From positions 1 through 52,191 of the forward strand of contig JARRQJ010000026.1 in assembly GCA_037381915.1 (NCBI GenBank): a stretch of DNA of 52,191 bases, given 5' to 3'. The notes beneath the pieces were generated by a model. The model was not told the origin of the DNA. It ran no database searches and worked only from the letters and a program-made list of their open reading frames with translations. The stretch is from JARRQJ01 sp037381915. Its GTDB lineage: Bacteria > Pseudomonadota > Gammaproteobacteria > DRLM01. The translations under genes and the position numbers were made by a program. Positions 25,392-34,433 of this stretch are shown piece by piece. The first letter of the stretch is position 1. Every line of letters begins with the position of its first letter.

Positions 25392-28097
25392 ATGGCCAAG
25401 GCAAAAAAGCCCGCAGTTGGTTCGCCCCAAAAACCCTCAGCTTCTGCCGCAAAGAAATCCGGTGGCTCCGCGAAATCCGGTGCCAAGGCGAAAAAAACTG
25501 CAGGGCGGAAAAAATCCGCGGAAGCGATAACTGAGCCTGTGCCAAAGCTGAGCGCCGCCGCCTCGTTCCCGATCGTCGGCATCGGCGCCTCGGCGGGCGG
25601 TCTGGAAGCGCTTGAAGAATTACTGAAGAGCTTGCCCGCCGACAGTGGCATGGCCTTCATAGTCATCCAGCATCTGGATCCCTCCCACAAGGGCATGATG
25701 CCCGAGTTGTTACAGCGTGCCACCCCGATGCAGGTGACTCAGGCCAAGAACCGCATGAAGGTCATGCCGAACTGCATCTATGTGATTCCGCCGAACAAGG
25801 ACCTGTCCATCCTGCATGGAAGGCTCCAGCTGCTCGAGCCGGTCGCCACGCGAGGGCTCCACCTGCCCATCGACTTCTTTTTCCGCGCCCTGGCAGAGGA
25901 CCGGCGCGAACGCAGCATCGGCGTGATCCTTTCCGGCATGGGCTCGGACGGCACCCTCGGCCTGCGCGCCATCAAGGAAAAGGCCGGGCTGGTCGTGGTG
26001 CAGGACCCTGGTTCGGCCAAGTTCGATTCCATGCCGAAGAGCGCCATTGACGCCGGCCTGGCGGATATCATCGCCACGCCACAGGAGATACCGGGACATA
26101 TCATCGATTTCATGCGTCACGCCCCGCATGTCCGGGCGGCCTATATGGCGGAACGTGACATACAGAAGGGCGCGCTGGAACAAATATTCATTCTGCTGCG
26201 GGCGCGCACCGGCCATGATTTCTCCCAGTACAAGAAGAGCACCGTTTACCGTCGTATCGAACGGCGTATGGGTCTGCATCAACTGAAGAAAATCGCCGCC
26301 TATGTGCGCTACCTGCGTGAGAATCCGCAAGAGGCCGAACTGCTGTTCAAGGAGCTGCTGATCGGCGTCACCAGCTTTTTTCGCGATCCTGACGCATGGC
26401 AACATCTAAAGGACAACGTGCTACCCGAACTGCTGGCGGCCAACAAGAACGGCAAACCGATGCGCGCGTGGGTGGTGGGCTGCTCCACCGGCGAGGAAGC
26501 CTATTCGCTGGCCATGTTGTTTCGGGAGGCAGTGGAACAGATCGGGCCGAGAGCCAGGGCCACGCTGCAGATCTTCGGCACCGATCTGGATGCGGATGCC
26601 ATAGAGATCGCGCGCCAGGGCTTCTACCCGGCCAATATCGCCGCCGATGTTTCCGCGGAACGGCTCAAGCGCTTCTTCGTCGAGGATGGCACCGGCTACC
26701 GGGTCGGCAAGGAAATCCGCGAGATGGTGGTGTTCGCCCCGCAGAATGTGATCATGGACCCGCCGTTCACCAAGCTGGAAATCCTCTGTTGCCGAAACCT
26801 ATTGATCTATCTGAGCAACGAGCTTCAGAAAAGGCTGCTGCCGCTGTTCCATTATTGCCTGAACCCGGGCGGCATCCTGTTTCTGGGCAGCGCCGAGACC
26901 ATCGGCGGTTTCACCGGCATGTTTAGGGTGCTGGATAGCAAATCACGGCTTTATCGGCGCACTGTCCAGCCAGTACACCCAACGGAAGTTGAGTTTCCAA
27001 GCCGGACGCAACCTGTCCATGCGGCCACAGTGGATGTCAGGGAACCCGCTGTCCCCGTCCCCAATCTCCAGGAACTGACGGATAATTTGCTGCTGCAGCG
27101 GTTCACACCGGCCGCCGTACTGGTCAATGGGGAAGGGGACATCCTGTATATAAGCGGCCTCACCGGCAAATATCTCGAACCTGCCGCAGGCAAGGCCAAT
27201 TGGAACATCTATGTCATGGCACGCGAGGGGCTGCGCCAGGAACTGGCCCTGCTGCTGCCAATGGCCTTGCGCGACAAGAAAACGCTCTCGCAGTCGGGGA
27301 TACGTGTCAAGACCAACGGCAGTTGGCAAATGATAAGGCTGCGCGTGCATCCCATTGAGCGGCCGGAGGCCCTGGCCGGGACGGCGTTGATCGCGTTCGA
27401 CGACCTGAAAATGCCGGAACCTGAGCCGTCGGCCCCCGCCTCGCGTTCATCGTCGGGTGGCCGCAGCGCCCAGTTGGAGCAGTCCCTGAAGAAGGCACGT
27501 GAGGAAATCCGCTCGTTCCGCGAGGAAATGCAGACCCAGCAGGAGGAGCTCAAGTCCGCCAACGAGGAACTGCAATCCACCAACGAGGAACTGCAGTCCA
27601 CCAACGAGGAACTGACCACCTCCAAGGAGGAGCTGCAGTCGCTCAACGAGGAACTGCAAACCGTCAATGCCGAACTGCAATCCAAAGTGGACGACCTGTC
27701 GTCCGTCAACAACGACATGAAGAACCTGTTGAACAGCACGGACATCGCCACCATCTTCCTCGACAACCGCCTGCATGTACGCCGTTTTACCAAGCAGGCC
27801 GCGGATTTATTCAAGCTGCTCCCCGGCGACGTCGGGCGTCCCTTGAGCGACATCGTTACCGTGTTGGATTATCCCGCCCTGCAAGAGGATGCGGACGAAG
27901 TACTGCGCTCCCTGTCATTTTCCGAGAAGCAGATATCCGCCAGTGACGGGCGCTGGTTTCGCGTGAAAATCATGCCCTATCGCACCCTGGAAAACGTGAT
28001 CGACGGCGTCGTGATAACCTTTACCGACATCACCGATCACAAGAATCTCGAAGACGAGCTGCGCAAGGCACTGACCAAAGCGAGGAGCACGCCATGA
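25392..28097 (+). CDS. CheB-CheR-PAS fusion signalling protein with Lys/Ala-rich tail
   Basis: The protein (901 residues from ATG 25392) joins a receptor methylesterase, a receptor methyltransferase and a sensory domain. Residues 1-55 are a low-complexity Lys/Ala/Ser tail like those of histone-H1-like bacterial proteins. CheB spans about 57-245, with the catalytic Ser in GIGASAGG (Ser67), a His in VIQHLDPSHKG and Asp in LSGMGSDG. CheR spans about 255-530, with TSFFRDPDAW, VVGCSTGEEAYSLAML, GTDLDADAI and CRNLLIYL. A heptad coiled coil (about 715-768) precedes a PAS domain that ends TFTDITDHK. Its TGA overlaps the next ATG as ATGA. No CheA, CheW or receptor is in the window, so it may work with the adjoining kinase instead of classic chemotaxis. 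Confidence 0.92.
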   Translation: MAKAKKPAVGSPQKPSASAAKKSGGSAKSGAKAKKTAGRKKSAEAITEPVPKLSAAASFPIVGIGASAGGLEALEELLKSLPADSGMAFIVIQHLDPSHKGMMPELLQRATPMQVTQAKNRMKVMPNCIYVIPPNKDLSILHGRLQLLEPVATRGLHLPIDFFFRALAEDRRERSIGVILSGMGSDGTLGLRAIKEKAGLVVVQDPGSAKFDSMPKSAIDAGLADIIATPQEIPGHIIDFMRHAPHVRAAYMAERDIQKGALEQIFILLRARTGHDFSQYKKSTVYRRIERRMGLHQLKKIAAYVRYLRENPQEAELLFKELLIGVTSFFRDPDAWQHLKDNVLPELLAANKNGKPMRAWVVGCSTGEEAYSLAMLFREAVEQIGPRARATLQIFGTDLDADAIEIARQGFYPANIAADVSAERLKRFFVEDGTGYRVGKEIREMVVFAPQNVIMDPPFTKLEILCCRNLLIYLSNELQKRLLPLFHYCLNPGGILFLGSAETIGGFTGMFRVLDSKSRLYRRTVQPVHPTEVEFPSRTQPVHAATVDVREPAVPVPNLQELTDNLLLQRFTPAAVLVNGEGDILYISGLTGKYLEPAAGKANWNIYVMAREGLRQELALLLPMALRDKKTLSQSGIRVKTNGSWQMIRLRVHPIERPEALAGTALIAFDDLKMPEPEPSAPASRSSSGGRSAQLEQSLKKAREEIRSFREEMQTQQEELKSANEELQSTNEELQSTNEELTTSKEELQSLNEELQTVNAELQSKVDDLSSVNNDMKNLLNSTDIATIFLDNRLHVRRFTKQAADLFKLLPGDVGRPLSDIVTVLDYPALQEDADEVLRSLSFSEKQISASDGRWFRVKIMPYRTLENVIDGVVITFTDITDHKNLEDELRKALTKARSTP
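27543..27689 (+). repeat. Seven 21-bp heptad repeats within the CheB-CheR gene
   Basis: Seven consecutive 7-residue units share the pattern E-E-L-Q-S-x-N (EELKSAN, EELQSTN twice, then EELTTSK, EELQSLN, EELQTVN, AELQSKV). At the DNA level each unit is 21 bp. This predicts a rigid parallel coiled coil linking the CheR and PAS parts, and such repeats can change copy number by slippage. Confidence 0.85.
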
Positions 28098-30133
28098 AAA
28101 AGCGCCTTGAGGGGAAGGCCGCCATGGCGGATCTACGCGGCCGCGCCGAGGAACACGTGAAGGAGCGATCCCGGGTCGATAGGAGTGACGAAGTTGACGT
28201 GCGCAAGCTGGTGCACGAACTGCAAGTCCTTCAAGTCGAACTGGAATTGCAGAACAGTGAATTATTGGAGGCCAGGGTCGAGGCCGAAGCGGCCGCCCAG
28301 CATTACACCGAACTCTATGATTTTGCCCCGGTCGGCTACCTGAGCCTGAGACGGGATGCCACCATTCTCCAGCTGAATCTTGCCGCCGCGGCGATGCTGG
28401 GCGCGGAACGCTCGAAGCTGGTCGGAAAGCGCCTCGGGACTTTCGTCGCGGCCGAATATCGTCCAACGTTCAACGCATATGTAGAACGAATATTTTCCGG
28501 CCACGCCCAGCAGGACTGCGAGTTGCGCTTCCAAAGTCAGGCGGGAGAGGCCGCGCGCTTCGTGCGTCTGTCAGGCGCGGCGGATACCCTGTGGGAGACC
28601 TGCCGGGTGACGATGACGGACGTTACCGCCACCAGGCAGATCATGGACGCATTGGCCGAAACCGGGTCCAAGTACCGGGCGTTGTTCGAAAACAATATGG
28701 ACGGTGTTCTGCTCACCACACCCGAGGGGGGAATCCTTGCAGCCAACCCGGAGGCACAGAACATTCTGGGTTACAGCGAAGACGAGCTGAGCAAGATCGG
28801 GCGAAAAGGTGTGCTCGATTACAGCGACCCCCGCCTCGCCCCCGCCATGGCGGAACGTGAACGAACCGGACGCTACAGGAGCGGCCTGACTGCCTTGCGA
28901 AAGGACGGTAGCCGCCGCCAGCTCGAGGTCGCCTCACAGACATTCAAGGATAGGTCCGGTCGGCGGATGAGCAGCACGATCATCCGCGACATTACCGAGT
29001 TTGAGCGCACCAGAGAGTCGTTGGTCGCGAGTGAGAATAAATTCAGAACCCTGTTCGACAACTCTCGCGACGCCCTGCTGGTGAACTCGCCGCCCGAGTG
29101 GCGATTCACCTGGGCCAACCGCTCCGCTGCGCGCTTATTCGGGGTTGAACGCGAGGGCGAGTTGCTGTCCATGACCCCATGGGATATTTCACCCGAGTTC
29201 CAGCCGGATGGTATGTTATCCTCGGAGAAAGTTCGGCAAATGGTGGAAATAATGCTGCGTGACGGTTCCCACAGCTTCGAATGGATCCACAAGCGCCGAG
29301 ACGGGACGACCTTCCCGGCGGAGGTGTTGCTCACCCGGATGGAAGTGAATGGAGAGGCGCTCGTGTTGGGTTCGATCCGTGACATCAGCTTGCGGAAAAC
29401 GCTGGAAAAACAGGTTCAGGAGCGCAGAAGTGAAATGGACATGCTGCAAAAGACCCAGATCGCCACGCAAACCGCCGCGGCCATCGCCCACGAGTTGAAC
29501 CAGCCGCTGCTGGCGGTCGCCTCCTATGCCGAAGCGGCGCTGCTCATGTTGAACGCCGCGAAGCCCGACCTGGCGAAGATCCGCCAGACTATCAAGAAAG
29601 GTGAACGACAGGCGTTGCGCGCCGGAAAATCCATGCGTGACCTGCTCGCTTACCTGGGCAGTAAGGAATTCGCCAGCGAGTCCTTCGATCTCAATAAGGA
29701 AATCAAGGGCACTGTGGCGACGATAAGATCGGAGCATCAATTAGAGTTCCGCGCGGTGTTCCATCTGGAGCAAAACCTCCCTTTGGTCCAGGCTAACCGC
29801 GCGCACATGCGACGGGTGCTGATCAATCTGCTGCACAATGGCATCGAGGCCATGCAGCACGCCAGTGTTCCTCAGCCATCGATTACTGTGACCGTCCGTA
29901 CGATGAAGGAGCAAAATGTCGCGCAGGTGACTATCCAGGATAACGGGCCGGGCATCAAACAGAGCGACATCCATCGTTTGTTCCAGCCGTTTTTTAGCAC
30001 GAAGCCCGACGGCATCGGCATGGGTCTTTGCATCAGCCGTTCGCTGATCGAGGCGAACGGCGGCCAACTCTGGATTGACCCGGATGAAGGTCCGGGGGCC
30101 ACCTTCCACTTGACCATTCCCTTTGCGCCATGA
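28094..30133 (+). CDS. Triple-PAS sensor histidine kinase
   Basis: This 679-residue kinase lacks obvious transmembrane segments, so it is probably a cytoplasmic sensor. After a short helical start (ELQVLQVELELQN) come three PAS domains (about residues 70-190, 195-310 and 318-435, the second ending IIRDITEF and the third GSIRDIS). The phosphoacceptor is in AAAIAHELNQPLLAVASYAEAA near residue 460, a FixL/NtrB-like (HPK4) type. The ATPase part has a N box HNGIEAM, and DNGPGIKQSDIHRLFQPFFS and GIGMGLCISRSLIE. Its start overlaps the CheB-CheR gene and its stop overlaps the FixJ-type gene, both as ATGA, so all three are translated together. Confidence 0.93.
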   Translation: MKKRLEGKAAMADLRGRAEEHVKERSRVDRSDEVDVRKLVHELQVLQVELELQNSELLEARVEAEAAAQHYTELYDFAPVGYLSLRRDATILQLNLAAAAMLGAERSKLVGKRLGTFVAAEYRPTFNAYVERIFSGHAQQDCELRFQSQAGEAARFVRLSGAADTLWETCRVTMTDVTATRQIMDALAETGSKYRALFENNMDGVLLTTPEGGILAANPEAQNILGYSEDELSKIGRKGVLDYSDPRLAPAMAERERTGRYRSGLTALRKDGSRRQLEVASQTFKDRSGRRMSSTIIRDITEFERTRESLVASENKFRTLFDNSRDALLVNSPPEWRFTWANRSAARLFGVEREGELLSMTPWDISPEFQPDGMLSSEKVRQMVEIMLRDGSHSFEWIHKRRDGTTFPAEVLLTRMEVNGEALVLGSIRDISLRKTLEKQVQERRSEMDMLQKTQIATQTAAAIAHELNQPLLAVASYAEAALLMLNAAKPDLAKIRQTIKKGERQALRAGKSMRDLLAYLGSKEFASESFDLNKEIKGTVATIRSEHQLEFRAVFHLEQNLPLVQANRAHMRRVLINLLHNGIEAMQHASVPQPSITVTVRTMKEQNVAQVTIQDNGPGIKQSDIHRLFQPFFSTKPDGIGMGLCISRSLIEANGGQLWIDPDEGPGATFHLTIPFAP

Positions 30134-30780
30134 ACGACACCGGCACCATATTCATCGTGGACGACGACCTGGCGGTGCGCGACTCGCTGGAAAGCCTGTT
30201 CGGCGCTGCAGGTTATGCGGTGGAGGCCTACCCGGATGCGAAGGCATTCCTCGGCGCCTGTGGGCCGCAGCGTCCCGGCTGCCTGGTGCTCGATATGCAA
30301 ATGCCTGGCATGAGCGGTCTCGATTTGCAGGCGGCCCTCGTCGAACGCGGGGACAGCCGGCCCATCATCTTTCTCACGGCACACGGCACGGTGCCGACGA
30401 CCGTACGCGCCCTCAAGGGCGGCGCCTTTGATTTCCTGGAGAAACCCGCCGACGGCGGGGCCCTGCTGAATCTGGTACACAGGGCCTTGCAACGAGATGC
30501 AGAGGAACGCCGGGCAGCGGCCCAGCACGACCTGGCGCGGCAGCGCTGCGACGCGCTCACTGAGCGGGAGCGCGAGATTCTGCAACTGGTGGTCGCGGGC
30601 AACAGCAACAAGGAAATCGGACGTCAACTCGACATCAGCCACCGCACCGTGGAATTGCACCGCATGCGCATCATGCAGAAGACCGGCGCCCAGAACGTGA
30701 TCGAACTGGCGGCAATCGCACACGCTGCCGGGCTCATTCCCGAGCCTCTCACCCCCGATACGGCGCCGGAAACATCCTGA
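30130..30780 (+). CDS. FixJ-family response regulator
   Basis: A 216-residue regulator with a receiver domain (IFIVDDDLAVRDSL, phospho-Asp in VLDMQMPGMSG near residue 57, ITAH-like FLTAHG and the Lys in FLEKPADG) and a LuxR-type helix-turn-helix (LTEREREILQLVVAGNSNKEIGRQLDISHRTVELHRMRIMQKTGA). Its gene overlaps the preceding kinase (ATGA), which makes the two a likely pair. Targets are unknown. Confidence 0.93.
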   Translation: MNDTGTIFIVDDDLAVRDSLESLFGAAGYAVEAYPDAKAFLGACGPQRPGCLVLDMQMPGMSGLDLQAALVERGDSRPIIFLTAHGTVPTTVRALKGGAFDFLEKPADGGALLNLVHRALQRDAEERRAAAQHDLARQRCDALTEREREILQLVVAGNSNKEIGRQLDISHRTVELHRMRIMQKTGAQNVIELAAIAHAAGLIPEPLTPDTAPETS

Positions 30781-31105
30781 GATATACGTATTACCACGTA
30801 CGCGGTGGCACGAATAGACCTCGCCCGCATATATCGCTTTAATTCAATAAATTATAAGGTACCGGCCGTCGCGGCTCCGGTCCGGGCAGACAAGATCAGC
30901 CTCGGCGGATTGTTCATCATAACCACCAATCCCCGAATCCCTAGGGACTGCGGTTGAAATATTCGCCCCGGGTCCTTGCCGCGCGCCTCAGGCACGAATG
31001 TAACAGCCTTAATACATTGAATAAAATCGTTGACATATTCGCCGCATCGTCGAATAGTGTAGCGTCTAGCTTTGACATACACTTTGCAGTCCAGATTGTT
31101 TCGTT
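30781..31105. other. Gap between the two kinase-regulator pairs
   Basis: No gene is supported. The last 80 bp contain a possible sigma-70 promoter (see 31030-31058). The stretch just after the FixJ-type stop is AT-rich (near 30835-30858) with no clear terminator hairpin. Confidence 0.4.
31030..31058 (+). promoter_or_regulatory. Possible sigma-70 promoter of the second kinase operon
   Basis: A perfect TTGACA (31030-31035) is followed after 17 bp by AATAGT (31053-31058), four of six matches to TATAAT. It lies about 48 bp before the ATG at 31106. This is a prediction from pattern only. Confidence 0.4.
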
Positions 31106-32350
31106 ATGGCCGGATTGAATCCTGAACTGAATCGGTTTGAAATCCTCGAATCCATTCCCGATGCGTTGTTGATAACCGATGCGAGCGGCAACGTCGCGTT
31201 TGTAAACGCCCAGCTGCTCACCCTGTTCGGCTATACTCCCGAGGAAATGACGGAAATCTCGCTGGACCAACTGATGCCGGAGCGGTTTCGTCCGGCACAC
31301 CCTTCTCATGTAGTCGAGTACGCAAAAGATCCCTACGTGCGGCCCATGGGCGATTGTTCCGGTTTTTATGCCGTGACCAAGTCCGGCAGGGAATTTCCGG
31401 TGGAAATCTATCTCAGCCCGTTCTATAGCGGCGACGAGTTGTTCGTCATGGCGGCGATTCGCGACATCGGCCAGCGCAAACAACTCGAGGAGGCGCTGCG
31501 CCGCTCGCGCGACGACCTGGAAGAACAAGTCAGGCTGCGCACCGCCGAACTGGAGGACACCAGCGATCATCTGCGAACGGAGATGCGCGAGCATGCCCGC
31601 TCCGAAGAGCGTATCCTCCAGCTCCAGGCCGAACTCTCTCATATTTCGCGGCTCAGCATGCTCGGCGAAATGAGCTCCGGCCTGGGACATGAGCTCAATC
31701 AGCCGCTGGCGGCCATCAACAATTACGCCCAGGGCTGTATCCGGCGCATCCAAGGGGGCAGCACCGACCACAAGGGCCTGATCGACGCACTGCAAAGGAT
31801 CTCGCGGGAGGCGGCACGAGCGAGTGACATCATCGCGCGCTTCAGGCGCTTCGCCAAGAAGGAGGAACTGCAACGGGACTGGGTCAATGTCGACACCCTG
31901 GTTTGCGATGCGGTGAGGCTGTCGGAGCTGGATTCCGCCAAGCACGGTATCGAAGTGGATCTTCATCTCAACGGCGTCCTGCCCCAGGCATACATAGACG
32001 CGATCCAGATCCAGCAGGTCATGGTAAACCTCATACGCAACGCCATCGAAGCGACCATCGACGTCGGCGATGCCCAAAAAGCGGTATCGGTGCGCGTTTC
32101 CAAGCTCGCAAACGACAGCATCAAAATCGCCGTCGTCGACCACGGTCACGGCCTTGTGGCCGAGTCGGTCGACCATTTGTTCCAGCCGTTCTTCACCACC
32201 AAGTCCAACGGCCTGGGGATGGGCCTATCCTTGAGCCATCGCATCATCACGGCCCATGGCGGCGAGTTATCGGCACAATCGAACGATGATCGCGGCATGA
32301 CCTTCTCTCTCGTCCTGCCCGTAACGGATACCGCCTCCTATGACGCCTGA
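31106..32350 (+). CDS. PAS sensor histidine kinase, FixL-like
   Basis: This 414-residue soluble kinase has one PAS domain (about residues 8-125, ending AAIRDIGQRK), a coiled-coil linker (LEEALRRSRDDLEEQVRLRTAELED) and a HPK4-type core. The phosphoacceptor is in MSSGLGHELNQPLAAINNYAQG near residue 197, the N box is RNAIEAT, and VVDHGHGL, FFTTKSNGLGMGLSLSHRI follow. FixL binds haem through a PAS histidine. A His occurs in SHVVEYAKDP at a similar place, but I cannot say from sequence that haem binds. Its end overlaps the next regulator by 11 bp. Confidence 0.92.
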   Translation: MAGLNPELNRFEILESIPDALLITDASGNVAFVNAQLLTLFGYTPEEMTEISLDQLMPERFRPAHPSHVVEYAKDPYVRPMGDCSGFYAVTKSGREFPVEIYLSPFYSGDELFVMAAIRDIGQRKQLEEALRRSRDDLEEQVRLRTAELEDTSDHLRTEMREHARSEERILQLQAELSHISRLSMLGEMSSGLGHELNQPLAAINNYAQGCIRRIQGGSTDHKGLIDALQRISREAARASDIIARFRRFAKKEELQRDWVNVDTLVCDAVRLSELDSAKHGIEVDLHLNGVLPQAYIDAIQIQQVMVNLIRNAIEATIDVGDAQKAVSVRVSKLANDSIKIAVVDHGHGLVAESVDHLFQPFFTTKSNGLGMGLSLSHRIITAHGGELSAQSNDDRGMTFSLVLPVTDTASYDA

Positions 32351-32954
32351 CCTCACCGTCCATATCGTCGACGATGACGCCGCCGTCAGGGAGTCGTTGC
32401 AATGGCTGATGGAATCGGTGGGCATCGGCGCCAAAAGCTATGACTCCGCCCAGGCCTTCCTGCGCGAAAGCGCGAAAACCGACGGCGGCTGCCTGCTGCT
32501 CGACGTGCGCCTGCGGGACATGAGCGGCCTCGAACTGCAGCGCCGGCTGCTGGAAGAGGGCTTCCGCCTTCCCATTATCTTTATCACCGGTCACGGCGAG
32601 GTCGACATGGCGGTGCAGGCCATGAAAGACGGGGCGGTCGATTTCGTCACCAAGCCGTTCGATGACCAGAAACTGCTGGATTCGGTGCAACGGGTTCTGT
32701 CGCAGGCCCGGGAATTATCCGAGAAAAACACCCAGCGCGACCAGATCCGCCGGCGCCTGGCCTTATTGTCCCCCCGCGAGCGGCAGGTCCTGGACAAGGT
32801 GACCGAAGGCAAATTGAATAAGACCATCGCCAGTGAATTGAACATCAGTAACAAGACCGTTGAGGTCCATCGTGCCCGGGTGATGGACAAGATGCAGACC
32901 CATTCCCTCGCGGAACTGATCCACCACGTCGCTTTGCTCGACCAGGACTATTAG
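32340..32954 (+). CDS. FixJ-family response regulator
   Basis: This 204-residue regulator has a receiver (VHIVDDDAAVRESLQ, phospho-Asp in LLLDVRLRDMSG, FITGHGEVDMAV and Lys in FVTKPFDDQ) and a LuxR-type DNA-binding part (LSPRERQVLDKVTEGKLNKTIASELNISNKTVEVHRARVMDKM). It is the partner of the kinase that it overlaps. The N-terminus of the pair resembles regulators for oxygen or tetrathionate sensing, but the signal is not known. Confidence 0.92.
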   Translation: MTPDLTVHIVDDDAAVRESLQWLMESVGIGAKSYDSAQAFLRESAKTDGGCLLLDVRLRDMSGLELQRRLLEEGFRLPIIFITGHGEVDMAVQAMKDGAVDFVTKPFDDQKLLDSVQRVLSQARELSEKNTQRDQIRRRLALLSPRERQVLDKVTEGKLNKTIASELNISNKTVEVHRARVMDKMQTHSLAELIHHVALLDQDY

Positions 32955-33096
32955 GGAAAACCCTGATCGCCCTCAGGGCGCATCCCAATTGTTCCCTCCC
33001 CCTCGTTTCCCTATGCTCTTTACTGAAGAGTCAAGAAGGCCGCGCCGCCGTCCGCGGTGTCGGGGAAGCAAGATGAGTCGCAACGGAGAGAGAGGA

Positions 33097-33456
33097 ATGG
33101 AACATCGCTGGAATCCTCGCAAAGAAATGGATTCCCGGGTAACCGTGTATCGCCATGGGCTCGGAGACTTCATGGCGGCGGTCAAGAACATCAGCGCGGA
33201 GGGAATGCTTGTGGATACGGGCCAATATGCCCTGCCAAAAGGAGTCATGGTGGAATTGGCGGCCGCAGCATTGGACGGACTGCAAAGCAGCCTGCTCAGG
33301 CTGAGAGCGTTGACCGTTCATGCCGATGACGATGGTGCGGCGGGATTGATGTTCATCGGAGACAAGCGCAACATAGCGGCCCTCTTTAAGAATTTGGAAA
33401 ACCAGCTTGTTGCGCAGAGCGCGCATACCGAGATACGGGTCCCGGCGGGTGCTTGA
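33097..33456 (+). CDS. PilZ-domain protein, predicted c-di-GMP binder
   Basis: The product of about 119 residues has the two PilZ c-di-GMP-binding motifs: R-x3-R in RWNPR near its start and NISAEG (N-x-S-x2-G) near residue 33. The remainder is a beta barrel. No other domain is fused. ATG 33097 lies after GAGAGAGGA; ATG 33073, after GGGGAAGCAAG, would add eight residues. It is monocistronic, with about 140 bp to each neighbour. A GGDEF or EAL gene is not in the window. Confidence 0.78.
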   Translation: MEHRWNPRKEMDSRVTVYRHGLGDFMAAVKNISAEGMLVDTGQYALPKGVMVELAAAALDGLQSSLLRLRALTVHADDDGAAGLMFIGDKRNIAALFKNLENQLVAQSAHTEIRVPAGA

Positions 33457-33521
33457 AGCCGATGGCGCCGTTCCCACCCTTGCCTATGCATCTCCTAGGA
33501 ACGCGGAGTCGATTTATCCAT

Positions 33522-33559
33522 GGCCCGCCGTCACTCCGGAACACGGCAAGCGGCGGGCC
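33522..33559 (+). promoter_or_regulatory. Leader stem-loop before the Hsp20 gene
   Basis: GGCCCGCC (33522-33529) and GGCGGGCC (33552-33559) are perfect inverted copies that could fold in the 5' leader of the hsp20 mRNA. Downstream, CCTTA (33558-33562) could pair with TAAGG in the ribosome site (TAAGGAGGAC before ATG 33598). A heat-sensitive RNA switch is possible but there is no ROSE or fourU match. Confidence 0.3.
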
Positions 33560-33597
33560 TTATCGCAAAACCAGTAATTGCCAGTAAGGAGGACATC

Positions 33598-34098
33598 ATG
33601 GACAAAGCAACTGAAGCAAAACAAGGGAAGCAGGTTCAGAAGGCAGCGCCCTCTTCCGAAGTGAGCACGTACGATGACATGGAACGCATGTTCGACACTT
33701 TCTTTCGACGGGGATGGATGCGCCCCTGGCGCTGGGATTGGCCGGCATTCGGTGAAGTCAGCCGCGCATTGGAAACCCGTTTGCCCCACGTGGATGTCAT
33801 CGACCGCGACGGCGAGGTCATCGTCAAGGCCGAACTGCCGGGCGTGGAGAAGAAAGATCTCGACGTCAGCATGACCGAAGATTCCGTGACCATCAAAGGC
33901 AGTACCCGCCGCGAGGAAAAGGAAGAAAAAGGCGATTATTATCGCTGCGAGATCTCACGCGGTGAATTTTCCCGCACCGTCGCCCTGCCTGCCGCGGTGG
34001 ACACCGCCAAGGCCAAGGCCAGCTTCAAGGACGGCATGCTGGAACTGGTGATCCCCAAGACCGAGGCCCGCAAGCGGCGCGCCATTAGCGTCGAGTGA
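33598..34098 (+). CDS. Hsp20/alpha-crystallin small heat-shock protein
   Basis: The 166-residue protein holds unfolded proteins in a foldable state without ATP. The N-terminal region is aromatic-rich (MFDTFFRRGWMRPWRWDWP), as is usual for oligomer assembly. The alpha-crystallin domain follows at about residues 60-155 (LPHVDVIDRDGEVIVKAELPGVEKKDLDV, then FSRTVALPAAVD and the A-x-x-x-N/D-G-x-L motif as ASFKDGMLEL). The ATG at 33598 has AAGGAGGAC just upstream, an excellent ribosome site; the longer frame to 33520 lacks support. A short stem-loop sits in its leader. Confidence 0.94.
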   Translation: MDKATEAKQGKQVQKAAPSSEVSTYDDMERMFDTFFRRGWMRPWRWDWPAFGEVSRALETRLPHVDVIDRDGEVIVKAELPGVEKKDLDVSMTEDSVTIKGSTRREEKEEKGDYYRCEISRGEFSRTVALPAAVDTAKAKASFKDGMLELVIPKTEARKRRAISVE

Positions 34099-34134
34099 TC
34101 AGTGGCGTCATCTAATTAACCGGGAGAATGATGA

Positions 34135-34374
34135 ATGGACAAAGTGGACGTCACGGCAACACTTGCTTCAGCGCAGGTGAAGGCGATTCCGCCGGTCGCG
34201 GCACGACGGCAAAGCCCCACGGGGACGAGCGCCGAGCAACGCCTGCGGATGATCGCGGAAGCCGCCTATTATCTGGCGGAACATCGCGGCTTCCAGGGCG
34301 GCGACCCCACCGAGGATTGGCTGCAGGCGGAGGCGGAAATCGATCACCGCCTGATGGGGACGCCTATACATTGA
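34135..34374 (+). CDS. DUF2934-family protein
   Basis: A 79-residue protein with the DUF2934 core (RLRMIAEAAYYLAEHRGFQGGDPTEDWLQAEAEI). The function is unknown; the domain often occurs in small proteins near stress genes. ATG 34135 has GGGAG about 8 bases upstream. It follows Hsp20 closely and is followed by a strong hairpin. Confidence 0.82.
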   Translation: MDKVDVTATLASAQVKAIPPVAARRQSPTGTSAEQRLRMIAEAAYYLAEHRGFQGGDPTEDWLQAEAEIDHRLMGTPIH

Positions 34375-34382
34375 GGCGTTGG

Positions 34383-34410
34383 CACACCCCCGCCCGACGG
34401 CGGGGGTGTG
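34383..34410 (+). terminator. Strong GC hairpin after the DUF2934 gene
   Basis: CACACCCCCGCC (34383-34394), loop CGAC and GGCGGGGGTGTG (34399-34410) form a perfect 12-bp stem 9 bp past the DUF2934 stop. There is no T-run, so termination may be partial, or the stem may protect the upstream mRNA from 3' decay. Confidence 0.5.
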
Positions 34411-34433
34411 AAGATCGGGCAAGGCAAAAAGGC

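Noticed and set aside
30941..32176. A 411-codon minus-strand frame
   Set aside because: It is the mirror of the FixL-like kinase, which has intact kinase motifs. No known domain appears in the mirror.
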